Origin: Vibrio algivorus
Lineage (GTDB): Bacteria; Pseudomonadota; Gammaproteobacteria; Enterobacterales; Vibrionaceae
DNA: 64,000 bases
NCBI RefSeq assembly: GCF_002218005.2
Contig: NZ_AP018678.1
Coordinates: 2,170,001 to 2,234,000 of the forward strand
Direction: 5' to 3'
Every line of letters starts with the position of its first letter. Position 1 is the stretch's first letter. Of the stretch, positions 1 to 8,468 are shown in pieces. The position numbers and the translations under genes were made by a program. Below the pieces are notes generated by a model that worked only from the letters and a program-made list of their open reading frames with translations, made no database searches and was not told where the DNA came from.

Positions 1-409
1 AGCAATTGCCAAATTTAGCCGAACATTAGCCACCAGCTTTAGCGCGGGTATTCCAATTTTAACTAGCCTACTGACAACGGCCAAAACTTCCGGCAATTTG
101 CACTATCAAGTTGCTATTGAACAAGTGCATAAAGATACCGCCGCAGGTATGCCAATGTACATTGCGATGCGTAACGCTGATGCCTTCCCTGAAATGGTTT
201 TGCAAATGGTCATGATAGGAGAAGAATCTGGTAACCTCGATGATATGCTGAACAAGGTGGCGGCAATTTATGAATTTGAAGTCGATAATACCGTCGATAA
301 CCTAGGAAAGATTATTGAGCCTGTGATTATTGTTTTTCTTGGCGTTGTTGTGGGTGGCTTAGTTGTGTCACTTTATCTGCCAATCTTTAAGCTAGTTAGT
401 GTATTCTAA
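1..409 (+). CDS. pilC: Type IV pilus inner-membrane platform protein PilC (C-terminal part, 5' end outside window)
   Basis: Partial gene. The reading frame is open from base 2 to the TAA at 407-409, giving about 135 C-terminal residues. The translation runs through a second GspF/PilC-type domain: FSRTLATSFSAGIPILTSLL, then a helical stretch containing MIGEESGNLDDML, and a final hydrophobic segment (VIIVFLGVVVGGLVVSLYLPIF). The GEESGNL motif and the C-terminal membrane span are typical of the GspF family. PilC is the polytopic membrane platform on which the PilB and PilT ATPases act during pilus assembly and retraction. The prepilin peptidase gene pilD follows 30 bp downstream, the usual pilABCD order in vibrios. 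The nearest in-frame start seen (TTG at 98) is internal and not a real start. Confidence 0.93.
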   Translation, partial: AIAKFSRTLATSFSAGIPILTSLLTTAKTSGNLHYQVAIEQVHKDTAAGMPMYIAMRNADAFPEMVLQMVMIGEESGNLDDMLNKVAAIYEFEVDNTVDNLGKIIEPVIIVFLGVVVGGLVVSLYLPIFKLVSVF

Positions 410-439
410 AACCCATATTATTTATTTGATTATTGGACA

Positions 440-1345
440 TTGTCGTATCTCATGGTGATCTTTGATTATTACCCAGCTCTATTTCCAATTGCGGCTGGTA
501 TCTTTGGCTTATTAATTGGCAGTTTTTTAAATGTAGTGATCCATCGTTTACCCATTATGATGGAGCGAGAGTGGAAGCAAGAATGCATCGAGTTTTTCCC
601 GCAACTAAAAAAAGATCCAAAGATCAAACAAGAACTGAGCGAACTTAAGAAGCCATTTAATCTCAATGTACCGCGTTCACGTTGCCCAAAATGCGATACA
701 CAAATTCGTGCGCTAGATAATATCCCAGTGATTAGCTGGTTAATGCTCAAAGGCAAGTGCTACAAATGTTCTAACCCGATCAGTTTTCGTTATCCCGCTA
801 TCGAACTACTTACCGCTATTTTATGCGTGGTAATTGGCGTTAATTTTTCCGCCGATTGGTATGGTCTTGCATTACTGTTTTTCACTTTTACTCTAGTGTC
901 AGCCACCTTTATCGATCTTGATACTATGTTGCTGCCCGATCAGCTGACACTACCTTTAATGTGGGCTGGTTTGGCTTTGTCTTTGTTTGAGATTAGCCCG
1001 ATATCACTGAAAGATGCCGTTATTGGCGCAATGACTGGTTACCTATGTTTATGGTCTATCTTCTGGGCATTTAAGTTACTCACTGGCAAAGAAGGCATGG
1101 GTTATGGCGATTTTAAATTATTAGCGGCTCTCGGTGCTTGGCTTGGTTGGCAGCAACTACCTTTAATCATATTGCTATCTTCAGTCGTCGGATTAATTTT
1201 TGGCATTATTCAACTACGTTTACAAAAGAAAGGTATAGAGAAAGCTTTCCCATTTGGCCCTTACCTTGCGATTGCGGGTTGGTTTTGCTTAATCTGGGGT
1301 AATGACTTAACGTCTTGGTATCTCACTAATATGCTAGGAATGTAA
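440..1345 (+). CDS. pilD: Prepilin peptidase / N-methyltransferase PilD
   Basis: Inner-membrane aspartyl protease that cleaves type IV prepilin and type II secretion pseudopilin leaders and methylates the new N-terminus. Its 301 residues contain the N-terminal GLLIGSFLNVVIHRLP segment, a cytoplasmic zinc-binding loop with paired cysteines (C82/C85 and C107/C110), and the two active-site regions FIDLDTMLLPD (157-167) and GYGDFK (221-226, the GxGD signature). Several hydrophobic spans follow. The length is normal for the bifunctional PilD/PulO type. The start is uncertain: TTG at 440 or in-frame ATG at 452, neither with a strong ribosome site. It lies 3 bp before coaE, so the two are probably cotranscribed. 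Confidence 0.95.
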   Translation: MSYLMVIFDYYPALFPIAAGIFGLLIGSFLNVVIHRLPIMMEREWKQECIEFFPQLKKDPKIKQELSELKKPFNLNVPRSRCPKCDTQIRALDNIPVISWLMLKGKCYKCSNPISFRYPAIELLTAILCVVIGVNFSADWYGLALLFFTFTLVSATFIDLDTMLLPDQLTLPLMWAGLALSLFEISPISLKDAVIGAMTGYLCLWSIFWAFKLLTGKEGMGYGDFKLLAALGAWLGWQQLPLIILLSSVVGLIFGIIQLRLQKKGIEKAFPFGPYLAIAGWFCLIWGNDLTSWYLTNMLGM

Positions 1346-1348
1346 ACG

Positions 1349-1972
1349 ATGACGATGATAGTTGGCTTAACGGGGGGCATTGGCAGCGGTAAAACCACTA
1401 TCGCTAACCTATTCCACGATCAATTTGGAATTAATATTGTCGATGCTGATATTGTGGCAAGAGAAGTCGTCGAACCGAAAAGCGCAGGATTAAAAGCGAT
1501 TACTGAACATTTTGGTCAAGAGATATTAACGCTTGATGGGCAGCTTAACCGATCGGCCTTAAGAGAACGTATTTTCAATCATCCCAGTGAGAAAGAGTGG
1601 CTCAATAATTTACTCCACCCACTGATCCGTCAACGAATTAAACAACTACTAACTAAAGTGACTTCGGACTATGCTTTACTGGTGGTACCGTTACTAGTAG
1701 AAAATAATTGGCAAACCATGATTAATCGTTTGCTGGTAGTGGATGTTAAGCCTGAAACGCAAATTACTCGCACTTGCCAACGTGATGGCGTGCCAGAGGC
1801 GCAAGTTCATTCAATCTTAGCCTCTCAAGCATCACGAGAGCAACGTCTATCAGCAGCCGATGATGTGATTAACAATGATGCCCCGTTAACGGAGCAGGCC
1901 AAACAAGAACTTTTATCTCAAGTCACAGTTTTACACAAAAAGTACCTAGTATTATCGGGTAGTTTTCTGTAA
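1349..1972 (+). CDS. coaE: Dephospho-CoA kinase
   Basis: Catalyses the last step of coenzyme A synthesis, ATP-dependent phosphorylation of the 3'-hydroxyl of dephospho-CoA, in the cytoplasm. The 207-residue product has a P-loop at the N-terminus (GGIGSGKT, residues 9-16), the DADIVAREVV segment that belongs to the CoA-binding region, and the LLVVPLLVENNW and CQRDGVPEAQ blocks of the family. Length is standard (about 200). It sits between pilD and zapD, an arrangement conserved in gammaproteobacteria. The ATG at 1349 is 3 bp past the pilD stop, implying translational coupling. Confidence 0.96.
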   Translation: MTMIVGLTGGIGSGKTTIANLFHDQFGINIVDADIVAREVVEPKSAGLKAITEHFGQEILTLDGQLNRSALRERIFNHPSEKEWLNNLLHPLIRQRIKQLLTKVTSDYALLVVPLLVENNWQTMINRLLVVDVKPETQITRTCQRDGVPEAQVHSILASQASREQRLSAADDVINNDAPLTEQAKQELLSQVTVLHKKYLVLSGSFL

Positions 1973-2007
1973 AAATAGAACAAGTATCTCCATCACCTGA
2001 AGGCATT

Positions 2008-2739
2008 ATGCTTAAATTCGAACATCCATTAACCGAAAAAGTACGAATTTACCTTAGAGTTGAAACTCTAATGGCCCAGTTGCATAAATCCGCTAAGTTT
2101 GCATCTCCGCTGGATGATCAGATTTTGTTCCGTTCGCTGTTTGATTTAATGGATCTGTTTGAGCAAATCCATGTTAAATCTGAAATCACTAAAGAGCTTG
2201 AAAAACAGAAAATCACCGTCAAGGCATGGGCTAATGTACCCGGTGTCGATCAAGTTCTATTAGATAATATCCTAACGCAACTCGACTCTTGCTTCCGTGA
2301 AGTTATGACCTCAGAACGCTTTGGCCAATCACTAAAAGAAGATCGATTTTTAAGTGCCATTCGACAGCGTTTTAATTTGCCCGGTGGCCACTGTTGCTTC
2401 GATTTACCTTCGCTGCACTATTGGCAAAACTTACCGTTAGATAAACGTTTATTGGATGTCGATAAATGGATTTCTACCTTAACGCCACTACATCACGCAC
2501 TTGAATTACTGCTAAAGCTACTACGTGGCAACGGTCATTTCAAATCTCAGATTGCACGTAATGGATTTTTTCAAAGTGATGCCAATGATGCCAATATTCT
2601 ACGCTTAGAAATCCCATCAGAACTGGGGATCTACCCTATGATATCCGGCCATAAGAACCGCTTTGTAGTTAAATTTATAAGTTTTGAAACCGCAAAGGCG
2701 TATAGTCAAGATGTCGAGTTTAAGCTGGCAGTCTGCTAA
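2008..2739 (+). CDS. zapD: Cell division protein ZapD
   Basis: ZapD (formerly YacF) binds the C-terminal tail of FtsZ and bundles protofilaments, helping to stabilise the Z ring. The 243-residue product starts FEHPLTEKVRIYLRVETLM, the highly conserved N-terminal block of the family, and continues with the mostly helical LFDLMDLFEQ region and the SLHYWQNLP segment. The size matches the usual 245-250 residues. It lies 35 bp after coaE and 44 bp before yacG, the conserved coaE-zapD-yacG order. FtsZ, its partner, is encoded in this window at 8469-9686. Confidence 0.95.
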   Translation: MLKFEHPLTEKVRIYLRVETLMAQLHKSAKFASPLDDQILFRSLFDLMDLFEQIHVKSEITKELEKQKITVKAWANVPGVDQVLLDNILTQLDSCFREVMTSERFGQSLKEDRFLSAIRQRFNLPGGHCCFDLPSLHYWQNLPLDKRLLDVDKWISTLTPLHHALELLLKLLRGNGHFKSQIARNGFFQSDANDANILRLEIPSELGIYPMISGHKNRFVVKFISFETAKAYSQDVEFKLAVC

Positions 2740-2783
2740 AATTCGCTTAATACATAAATTCCAATCTCAGGTTATCCCTCAAT

Positions 2784-2987
2784 ATGACACAAACACAATC
2801 CAAAAAAGTTACCGTAGTTAAATGTCCAACTTGCCAAACTGAAGTTGTGTGGGGAGAAATGAGTCCTTATCGTCCTTTTTGTAGCAAGCAATGCCAAATG
2901 ATTGATTTTGGTGAATGGGCAGATGAAGAAAAAGCCATTCCTGGGGCACCTGATATGTCAGATTCTGATGGGTGGTCGGAAAGTTAA
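2784..2987 (+). CDS. yacG: DNA gyrase inhibitor YacG (zinc-binding)
   Basis: A 67-residue zinc-finger protein of the YacG family, which in E. coli binds GyrB and blocks DNA binding by gyrase. The zinc site is visible as C14-x2-C17 (CPTC) and C33-x3-C37 (CSKQC), followed by the family signature MIDFGEWADEE. The tail after residue 50 is short and acidic, as expected. It is the last gene of the pilus-coaE run. The next gene, mutT, is convergent and separated by about 420 bp of hairpin-rich DNA. Confidence 0.93.
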   Translation: MTQTQSKKVTVVKCPTCQTEVVWGEMSPYRPFCSKQCQMIDFGEWADEEKAIPGAPDMSDSDGWSES

Positions 2988-3405
2988 GAGGGTTTTCGTT
3001 ACTAGGACGCTTTGCTGCTCGTTTCTCGGGAAAGACAGCTCCTAGTTTCAAATCCCTAGTTGCTAGGAAAGCAGAGTTGAATTTTGTTTCTCGAACACAA
3101 ATAACGTCATTCGGTACATGAGCCTAGGCGAAGAAGATACGGAATCTCCTACCGAATGTTGAGACTCAAATTGTGGTAGGAGATCCTGAACTGCGCTCCT
3201 ACGTCGCTTTTCAGGATGACGTTTAAGTTAATGTATTCTCCCGAAACTAGGTACTCGCTTTCTTTTCCTAGCCACAAGAAGTGAAACAGCGGATTACGAA
3301 CAATAATCCGCTTTTCGGCTCTCGAGTAGAGCGTCCCCGCACCTCTGCTCTGCTTTTTTAGAAACGAGCAGCGTAGCGCCCAAGCAACGAAACTCGAATC
3401 GGCTT
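2988..3405. repeat. Gene-free, inverted-repeat-rich region between convergent yacG and mutT
   Basis: No credible gene is present. Short frames here lack family resemblance and run into mutT. The DNA is full of dyads: GCTGCTCGTTTC at 3014-3025 is matched by its exact complement at 3361-3372, bracketing most of the region. A hairpin ATCCTGAA/TTCAGGAT lies around 3183-3215. A 17-bp string (CCGCTTTTCGGCTCTCG, 3308-3324) recurs exactly at 57506-57522. This looks like a cluster of REP-like palindromic elements. The family name is not known to me. Confidence 0.6.
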
Positions 3406-3804
3406 TTACAAGAAACGCGTAATAACCTTCTCTAACACCGGTACATTTGCTTCTGGGAAGGCATAGTCGTTCAAATCTCCGACCGCGACCCACTTTCCTT
3501 GTTGGCCTTCTTTACCGTATGGCTTACCTTCAAAAGCCGACACCACAAAGAAATCAAAAGTCAGACTTTTTTCGGAATAATCAAAATCGAAATGTTCAAA
3601 CAACGACATCTCGGTGGCAGTAATATCAATTTCTTCTTGTAACTCTCGAATCAAGCCCTGCTCAGCGGACTCTCCTAACTCGACCTTCCCCCCGGGAAAC
3701 TCCCAATATCCACCTTTATGTAGCTTTTCAGGACGTTTAGTAATAAATATTTGATCTTGCTGCTCATTTAAAATAATTGCGGCAACAATATGAACTCGTT
3801 TCAT
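3406..3804 (-). CDS. mutT: 8-oxo-dGTP diphosphatase MutT (Nudix hydrolase)
   Basis: Hydrolyses oxidised dGTP to the monophosphate, preventing A:T to C:G transversions. The start is the ATG at 3804 (product begins MKRVHIVAAII, 132 residues), preceded by a good AAGGAAG ribosome site 5-6 bases upstream; a longer frame beginning at 3828 lacks that support. The Nudix box is complete in its catalytic part: G39-x5-E45-x7-R53-E54-L-x-E57-E58. The glycine normally found near its end is aspartate (EEIDI). A terminator separates it from secA, so it probably has its own promoter. secA-mutT adjacency is conserved in enterics and vibrios. Confidence 0.92.
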   Translation of the reverse strand: MKRVHIVAAIILNEQQDQIFITKRPEKLHKGGYWEFPGGKVELGESAEQGLIRELQEEIDITATEMSLFEHFDFDYSEKSLTFDFFVVSAFEGKPYGKEGQQGKWVAVGDLNDYAFPEANVPVLEKVITRFL

Positions 3805-3830
3805 TTTTCTTCCTTTGGCTTTCACCAATA

Positions 3831-3862
3831 AAAAGGCCGCAATCGCTGCGGCCTTATTTCAT
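3831..3862 (-). terminator. Rho-independent terminator after secA
   Basis: On the minus strand the stem AAGGCCGCA / TGCGGCCTT with a five-base loop is followed by a run of T (TTTTTATT). It lies about 15 bp downstream of the secA stop and upstream of the mutT start, so it separates the two transcription units. Confidence 0.85.
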
Positions 3863-3877
3863 TACTCAATATAATGG

Positions 3878-6607
3878 TTAGATCTTACCACAACATTGTT
3901 TATACTTTTTACCAGATCCACATGGGCAAGGCTCATTACGACCAACTTTACGTTCTTCGCGAACACTTGGTTGATTTGGTGCATCAGCGCCTTCTTCTTC
4001 CATGCCTTCAGCCGATTCATGTTGGAACTGCTGATTACGTGCAGCTTCTTCTGCTTGAATACGACGTTGTTCTTCCATACGGTCAACTTCTTCACGCTGT
4101 TGAACACGAACACGGCTCAGAGTAGAAATCACATCAAACTTCAAGCTATCTAGCAACTCACCAAATAGTTCAAACGATTCACGCTTAAACTCTTGTTTTG
4201 GATCTTTTTGGGCATAACCGCGTAAATGGATACCTTGACGTAAATGATCCATCGCTGCTAAGTGCTCTTTCCATAAGTTATCGAGTGTTTGCAGCATTAC
4301 TTGGCGTTCAAAGTTACGTAGTACTTCCACACCGACAGCTTCTTCTTTTTGCTTATAGATAGCATTAGCTTCGCTGATCACACGTTCAAGCAATACTTCT
4401 TCATATAACTTGTCATCTTCATCTAACCAAGTTTGGATAGGTAATGATAAGTCGAAATCAGCTTGCAAACGCTCTTCTAAGCCTTTTACATCCCACATTT
4501 CATCAAGAGATTGAGGTGGAATGTATTGCTCAAATACCGAGCTTAAAACATCAGTACGGTTCTGCTCAAGCATTTCACTGATGTCTTCAGATGCCATTAA
4601 CTCATCACGAAGTTCATACACCACTTTACGTTGATCATTCGCTACATCATCGTAATCTAGTAGCTGTTTACGTACATCAAAGTTACGACCTTCTACTTTA
4701 CGTTGTGCTTTTTCAATCGAGCGAGATAGCATGCGGCTTTCAATCGCTTCACCTTCTTCCATACCGCTCTGAATCAAGCCAGCCATGCGCTCAGAAGTGA
4801 AGATACGTAATAGTGAATCTTCCATTGATAAATAGAAGCGAGAAGAACCAGCATCACCTTGACGACCAGAACGACCACGTAGCTGGTTATCAATACGGCG
4901 AGATTCATGGCGCTCCGTACCAATGATATGCAAACCACCAGATTCTAGAACTGCATCATGCACTTTTTGCCATTCAGCTTTAACTTGTGCGATTTGCTCT
5001 TCAGTTGCAGGAGTACCTTGAGATTCTTCTAGTTTTTCAACTTGATTTTCCCAGCTACCGCCTAGTTTGATATCGGTACCACGACCAGCCATGTTAGTTG
5101 CAATGGTAACCGCGCCAGGAGTACCCGCTTGAGCAACGATTTCAGCTTCTTGTTCGTGGAACTTAGCATTCAAAACGTTATGCTTAATTTTGGCTGCTTT
5201 TAGCGCATTAGAAAGTAGTTCAGACTTTTCAATCGAAACCGTACCTACCAAGATCGGCTGACCATTAGCAACACGCTCTTTGATGTCTTCAATGATCGCA
5301 TCAAATTTTTCTTTTTCGGTGCGATACACGACGTCTGGCATATCATTACGAATCATTGGACGGTTAGTTGGAATAACCACGGTATCAAGGCCGTAAATAG
5401 ATTGGAATTCGAACGCTTCAGTATCCGCTGTACCTGTCATACCAGAAAGTTTCTCATATAAACGGAAGTAGTTCTGGAAGGTAATCGACGCTAAAGTTTG
5501 GTTTTCATTTTGAATCTTAACGCCTTCTTTCGCTTCTACAGCTTGATGAAGACCTTCAGACCAACGACGTCCCGGCATAGTACGGCCAGTATGCTCATCA
5601 ACGATGATAATTTCATCATCTTTAACGATGTAATCAACGTCTTTTTCAAACAACACGTGAGCGCGAAGTGCCGCATTAACGTGGTGTAATAAGCTAATGT
5701 TAGCAGGAGAATATAGTGTATCACCTTCTTCCATTAAGCCATTTTTAATCAGTAGCTCTTCAACGTACTCTTGACCAGTTTCAGTCATGTGTACTTGTTT
5801 AGCTTTCTCATCAATAGTGTAGTGCTTATCACCACGATACTCTTCCGTATCTTCTTCGTCTTGACGCTCTAGATATGGAATTAAAGTATTTATGCGAGTG
5901 TACAGTTCTGAGCTGTCTTCTGCTGGACCTGAAATAATCAGTGGTGTACGTGCTTCATCGATCAGGATTGAGTCGACTTCATCGATTACTGCAAAGAAAC
6001 GCTCACGCTGTACACGGTCTTCTGGACGAAACGCCATGTTATCTCGCAGGTAGTCAAAACCGAATTCGTTATTCGTTCCGTATAAAATATCACATTGATA
6101 AGCGGCTTTTTTCTGAGATGGGATCATGTTTGGTACATTAATACCAACCGTCATCCCTAAGAATTCAAATAACTCGCGGTTAGTCTCAGCGTCACGTTTT
6201 GCTAAGTAGTCATTCACGGTAATAACATGAACGCCTTTACCTGAGATACCATTGAGGTAAGCCGCTAAAGTCGCGGTTAAAGTCTTACCTTCACCAGTAC
6301 GCATCTCGGCGATTTTACCCGCGTTAAGGACCATACCACCAATAAGCTGAACGTCGAAATGACGCATGCCATAAATACGCTTTGACGCTTCACGTACCGT
6401 TGCAAAAGCTTCTGGTAATAGTTTGTCTAACGATTCACCATTGGTGTAACGCTCACGAAACTCAATGGTCTTATGTTGAAGTTGGTCGTCAGTTAATGCT
6501 TCATATTCTGGTTCAAAGCTATTAATTTGATTCACGATTTTTCTCAGCTGGCGTAACGTTCGATCATTACGGCTGCCGATGACACTAGTCAGTAACTTAG
6601 TTAACAT
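3878..6607 (-). CDS. secA: Preprotein translocase ATPase SecA
   Basis: Cytoplasmic and membrane-peripheral motor that drives precursor proteins through SecYEG. The 909-residue product has Walker A (GEGKT, 105-109), the DEVD Walker B box (209-212), the IATNMAGRGTDIKLGG helicase block and the GRSGRQGDAGSSRF motif. It ends in a complete zinc-binding SEC-C tail (C894, C896, C905, C906) after a charged, glutamate-rich linker; this tail contacts SecB and lipids. In E. coli the arrest peptide gene secM lies just upstream. Here the upstream neighbour is the divergent dciA, and I see no secM-like frame in the 283-bp gap. Confidence 0.98.
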   Translation of the reverse strand: MLTKLLTSVIGSRNDRTLRQLRKIVNQINSFEPEYEALTDDQLQHKTIEFRERYTNGESLDKLLPEAFATVREASKRIYGMRHFDVQLIGGMVLNAGKIAEMRTGEGKTLTATLAAYLNGISGKGVHVITVNDYLAKRDAETNRELFEFLGMTVGINVPNMIPSQKKAAYQCDILYGTNNEFGFDYLRDNMAFRPEDRVQRERFFAVIDEVDSILIDEARTPLIISGPAEDSSELYTRINTLIPYLERQDEEDTEEYRGDKHYTIDEKAKQVHMTETGQEYVEELLIKNGLMEEGDTLYSPANISLLHHVNAALRAHVLFEKDVDYIVKDDEIIIVDEHTGRTMPGRRWSEGLHQAVEAKEGVKIQNENQTLASITFQNYFRLYEKLSGMTGTADTEAFEFQSIYGLDTVVIPTNRPMIRNDMPDVVYRTEKEKFDAIIEDIKERVANGQPILVGTVSIEKSELLSNALKAAKIKHNVLNAKFHEQEAEIVAQAGTPGAVTIATNMAGRGTDIKLGGSWENQVEKLEESQGTPATEEQIAQVKAEWQKVHDAVLESGGLHIIGTERHESRRIDNQLRGRSGRQGDAGSSRFYLSMEDSLLRIFTSERMAGLIQSGMEEGEAIESRMLSRSIEKAQRKVEGRNFDVRKQLLDYDDVANDQRKVVYELRDELMASEDISEMLEQNRTDVLSSVFEQYIPPQSLDEMWDVKGLEERLQADFDLSLPIQTWLDEDDKLYEEVLLERVISEANAIYKQKEEAVGVEVLRNFERQVMLQTLDNLWKEHLAAMDHLRQGIHLRGYAQKDPKQEFKRESFELFGELLDSLKFDVISTLSRVRVQQREEVDRMEEQRRIQAEEAARNQQFQHESAEGMEEEGADAPNQPSVREERKVGRNEPCPCGSGKKYKQCCGKI

Positions 6608-6905
6608 TATTTACGAATCTCTCTTCCTGATCTTTCGGATCTCTGCTTTCAGCTTCTCACAGTTTAATTCTAAGAATACTGAGATAAAATTTGGTCTACT
6701 TGTCATATGGTGCCAATCAAGCCCATTTTCAAGACTAAAAGACAAGTGACTATATAGTATGGGATTATGCGCCTATCTTCTATCTACAAACACCGTTGTT
6801 TGCGTTCATCCTCATTATTTTTGATCAAAAATAGTATTTTTTGACATTAATAATTTTTCATAACGCATAATATTACGATTAAGCTTTAATATGATGAGAT
6901 ATTTT
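6608..6905. promoter_or_regulatory. Divergent secA / dciA intergenic region with a dciA promoter candidate
   Basis: Region between two divergent genes. Toward dciA, a TTGACA hexamer (6841-6846) is followed after 19 bp by CATAAT (6866-6871), a plausible but non-ideal sigma-70 promoter. No convincing -10/-35 pair was found for secA. No open frame resembling a secretion monitor peptide was seen. Confidence 0.4.
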
Positions 6906-7367
6906 ATGCGAGACCACCGCCCAAAACTAACACAAGACCTGATTGGTGATAGCCAGTTAAAGGCCTTTTCTCAGCATGTTTCTGAAATTTTATCGATCAA
7001 CCAAGCACTAAAAAGTATCTTGCCGAAGAATTTATTAGCTCATTGTCGAGCGGCCAATGTTCGACAAAACCAACTACTGATCGAAGTGGCGAATGCTTCT
7101 TTCCAAATGAAACTCAACTATGAGCGAATCAGGATTTTATCTGAGCTAAGAGCAGCAGGATTTTCTCGTTTGGCTGGAATCGAATTTAAAGTAAACCCTG
7201 AGCTATATCGCAGTGAATCACTCCAAGAAAAAGAAGTGACTTATAAGCAACACGCTTTAAGTGAGGAAGCGGCTCAATCTATTCTAATGGCCGCCTCTTT
7301 AGCGCCACCGAAGCTGAAGCAGCGAATGGAAAGCCTAGCGAAACTTGCCCAATCAAAAAGCAAATAA
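6906..7367 (+). CDS. dciA: DciA, DnaB helicase operator/loader (DUF721)
   Basis: DUF721-family protein. DciA is the ancestral bacterial protein that helps load the replicative helicase DnaB in species lacking DnaC. The family has been studied in Vibrio cholerae, where the protein is about 157 residues. The product from ATG 6906 begins MRDHRPKLTQDLI and has 153 residues. The N-terminal half (SINQALKSILPKNLLAHCRAA... LLIEVANASFQMKLNYERIRIL) carries the KH-like DUF721 fold, and the C-terminal half is basic. An ATG at 6891 is also in frame. The gene is transcribed away from secA and converges on lpxC. Its expected partner dnaB is at 52948-54342. Confidence 0.88.
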   Translation: MRDHRPKLTQDLIGDSQLKAFSQHVSEILSINQALKSILPKNLLAHCRAANVRQNQLLIEVANASFQMKLNYERIRILSELRAAGFSRLAGIEFKVNPELYRSESLQEKEVTYKQHALSEEAAQSILMAASLAPPKLKQRMESLAKLAQSKSK

Positions 7368-7398
7368 CTTTCTCTTGTTTTGATAAATTTTAGGTAAT

Positions 7399-7430
7399 AA
7401 AAAAGCCAGACTTTTCAGCCTGGCTTTTTC
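7399..7430. terminator. Bidirectional terminator between dciA and lpxC
   Basis: Stem AAAGCCAG / CTGGCTTT flanked by A- and T-runs on both sides, so it can act on both converging transcripts: dciA (+) and the dcw cluster ending in lpxC (-). Confidence 0.85.
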
Positions 7431-7446
7431 AATGCTTAATTCAATC

Positions 7447-8370
7447 TTAAGCTAATACTGTATTCGGCATAACTTCACCAAATGCAACAGGTGAACCGGC
7501 TGTTTCTTCAAACGTTGCCCATTCCCAAGCTTCTTGGTCAGCTAGAACAGCACGCAGTAACTGGTTGTTCAAAGCATGGCCTGTTTTATAAGCACGAAGC
7601 TCACCAACAATGCTATGACCACACATGTATAAATCACCAATGGCATCTAATACTTTGTGCGTAACAAATTCATTACTAAAACGTAAGCCTTCTTCATTCA
7701 AGATGCGGTATTCATCAAGAACGATCGCACAGTCAAAGCTCCCACCTAAACATAGGTTCTGTGACTGTAAATATTCGATATCGCGCATAAAACCAAAAGT
7801 ACGAGCACGAGAAATATCTTTAATAAACGCCTGTGAAGAGAAATCAAACAACATGTGTTGTTGTTCAGAATCGATAGCAGGGTGATCAAATTCAATTTCA
7901 AAATCCATACGGAAACCATCATAAGGAACAAGCTCTGCCCACTTATCACCGTCTTCGATACGAATTGGTTTTTTAATACGAATAAAACGTTTTGGTGCGT
8001 TTAGAGTCTCGACGCCTGCTGATTGCAGCAAATATACAAACGGGCTAGCACTGCCATCCATAATTGGAATTTCAGGTGCATCTACCTCGATGATAATGTT
8101 ATCGATCCCCATCCCCGCTAGAGCAGCATTTAAATGCTCAACGGTAGAAATTCTAATGCCTTCATCGTTCACTAACGCAGTACACAACATTGTGTCGCGT
8201 ACTGAGTTTGGATCAGAAGGAAAATCCACAGGTGGATTCATATCTGTACGACGATAAATTATACCGGTATTAGCTGGTGCAGGACGTAGCGTAAGCGTGA
8301 CTTTACGTCCAGAGTGGAGACCCACACCAGTCGTTTTCACCATTTCTTTCAATGTACGTTGTCTGATCAT
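7447..8370 (-). CDS. lpxC: UDP-3-O-acyl-N-acetylglucosamine deacetylase LpxC
   Basis: Zinc hydrolase catalysing the committed step of lipid A synthesis in the cytoplasm. The 307-residue protein has the zinc ligands H79 (STVEH), H238 and D242 (HKVLDAIGDLY), the catalytic base E78, and the catalytic H265 (KTGHAL). Residue numbers coincide with the E. coli enzyme. It is the last gene of the division and cell-wall cluster, 98 bp downstream of ftsZ, and ends at a bidirectional terminator. The gap from ftsZ may hold its own promoter; I did not identify one with confidence. Confidence 0.97.
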   Translation of the reverse strand: MIRQRTLKEMVKTTGVGLHSGRKVTLTLRPAPANTGIIYRRTDMNPPVDFPSDPNSVRDTMLCTALVNDEGIRISTVEHLNAALAGMGIDNIIIEVDAPEIPIMDGSASPFVYLLQSAGVETLNAPKRFIRIKKPIRIEDGDKWAELVPYDGFRMDFEIEFDHPAIDSEQQHMLFDFSSQAFIKDISRARTFGFMRDIEYLQSQNLCLGGSFDCAIVLDEYRILNEEGLRFSNEFVTHKVLDAIGDLYMCGHSIVGELRAYKTGHALNNQLLRAVLADQEAWEWATFEETAGSPVAFGEVMPNTVLA

Positions 8371-8468
8371 CTAATTTGCCTCTAATTTACGCTACATATC
8401 GCAGCCAATACCTGACTGGTCAGATATCTTATCACATTTTAGACACATTTCAACTAATTGTGCAAAAC

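Noticed and set aside
3149..3493. 114-codon minus-strand frame overlapping the end of mutT
   Set aside because: It overlaps mutT in another frame and reads through hairpin-rich DNA with no domain.
6608..6890. secM-like arrest peptide upstream of secA
   Set aside because: No in-frame short gene with a signal-like start and arrest-type C-terminus was found on the minus strand.
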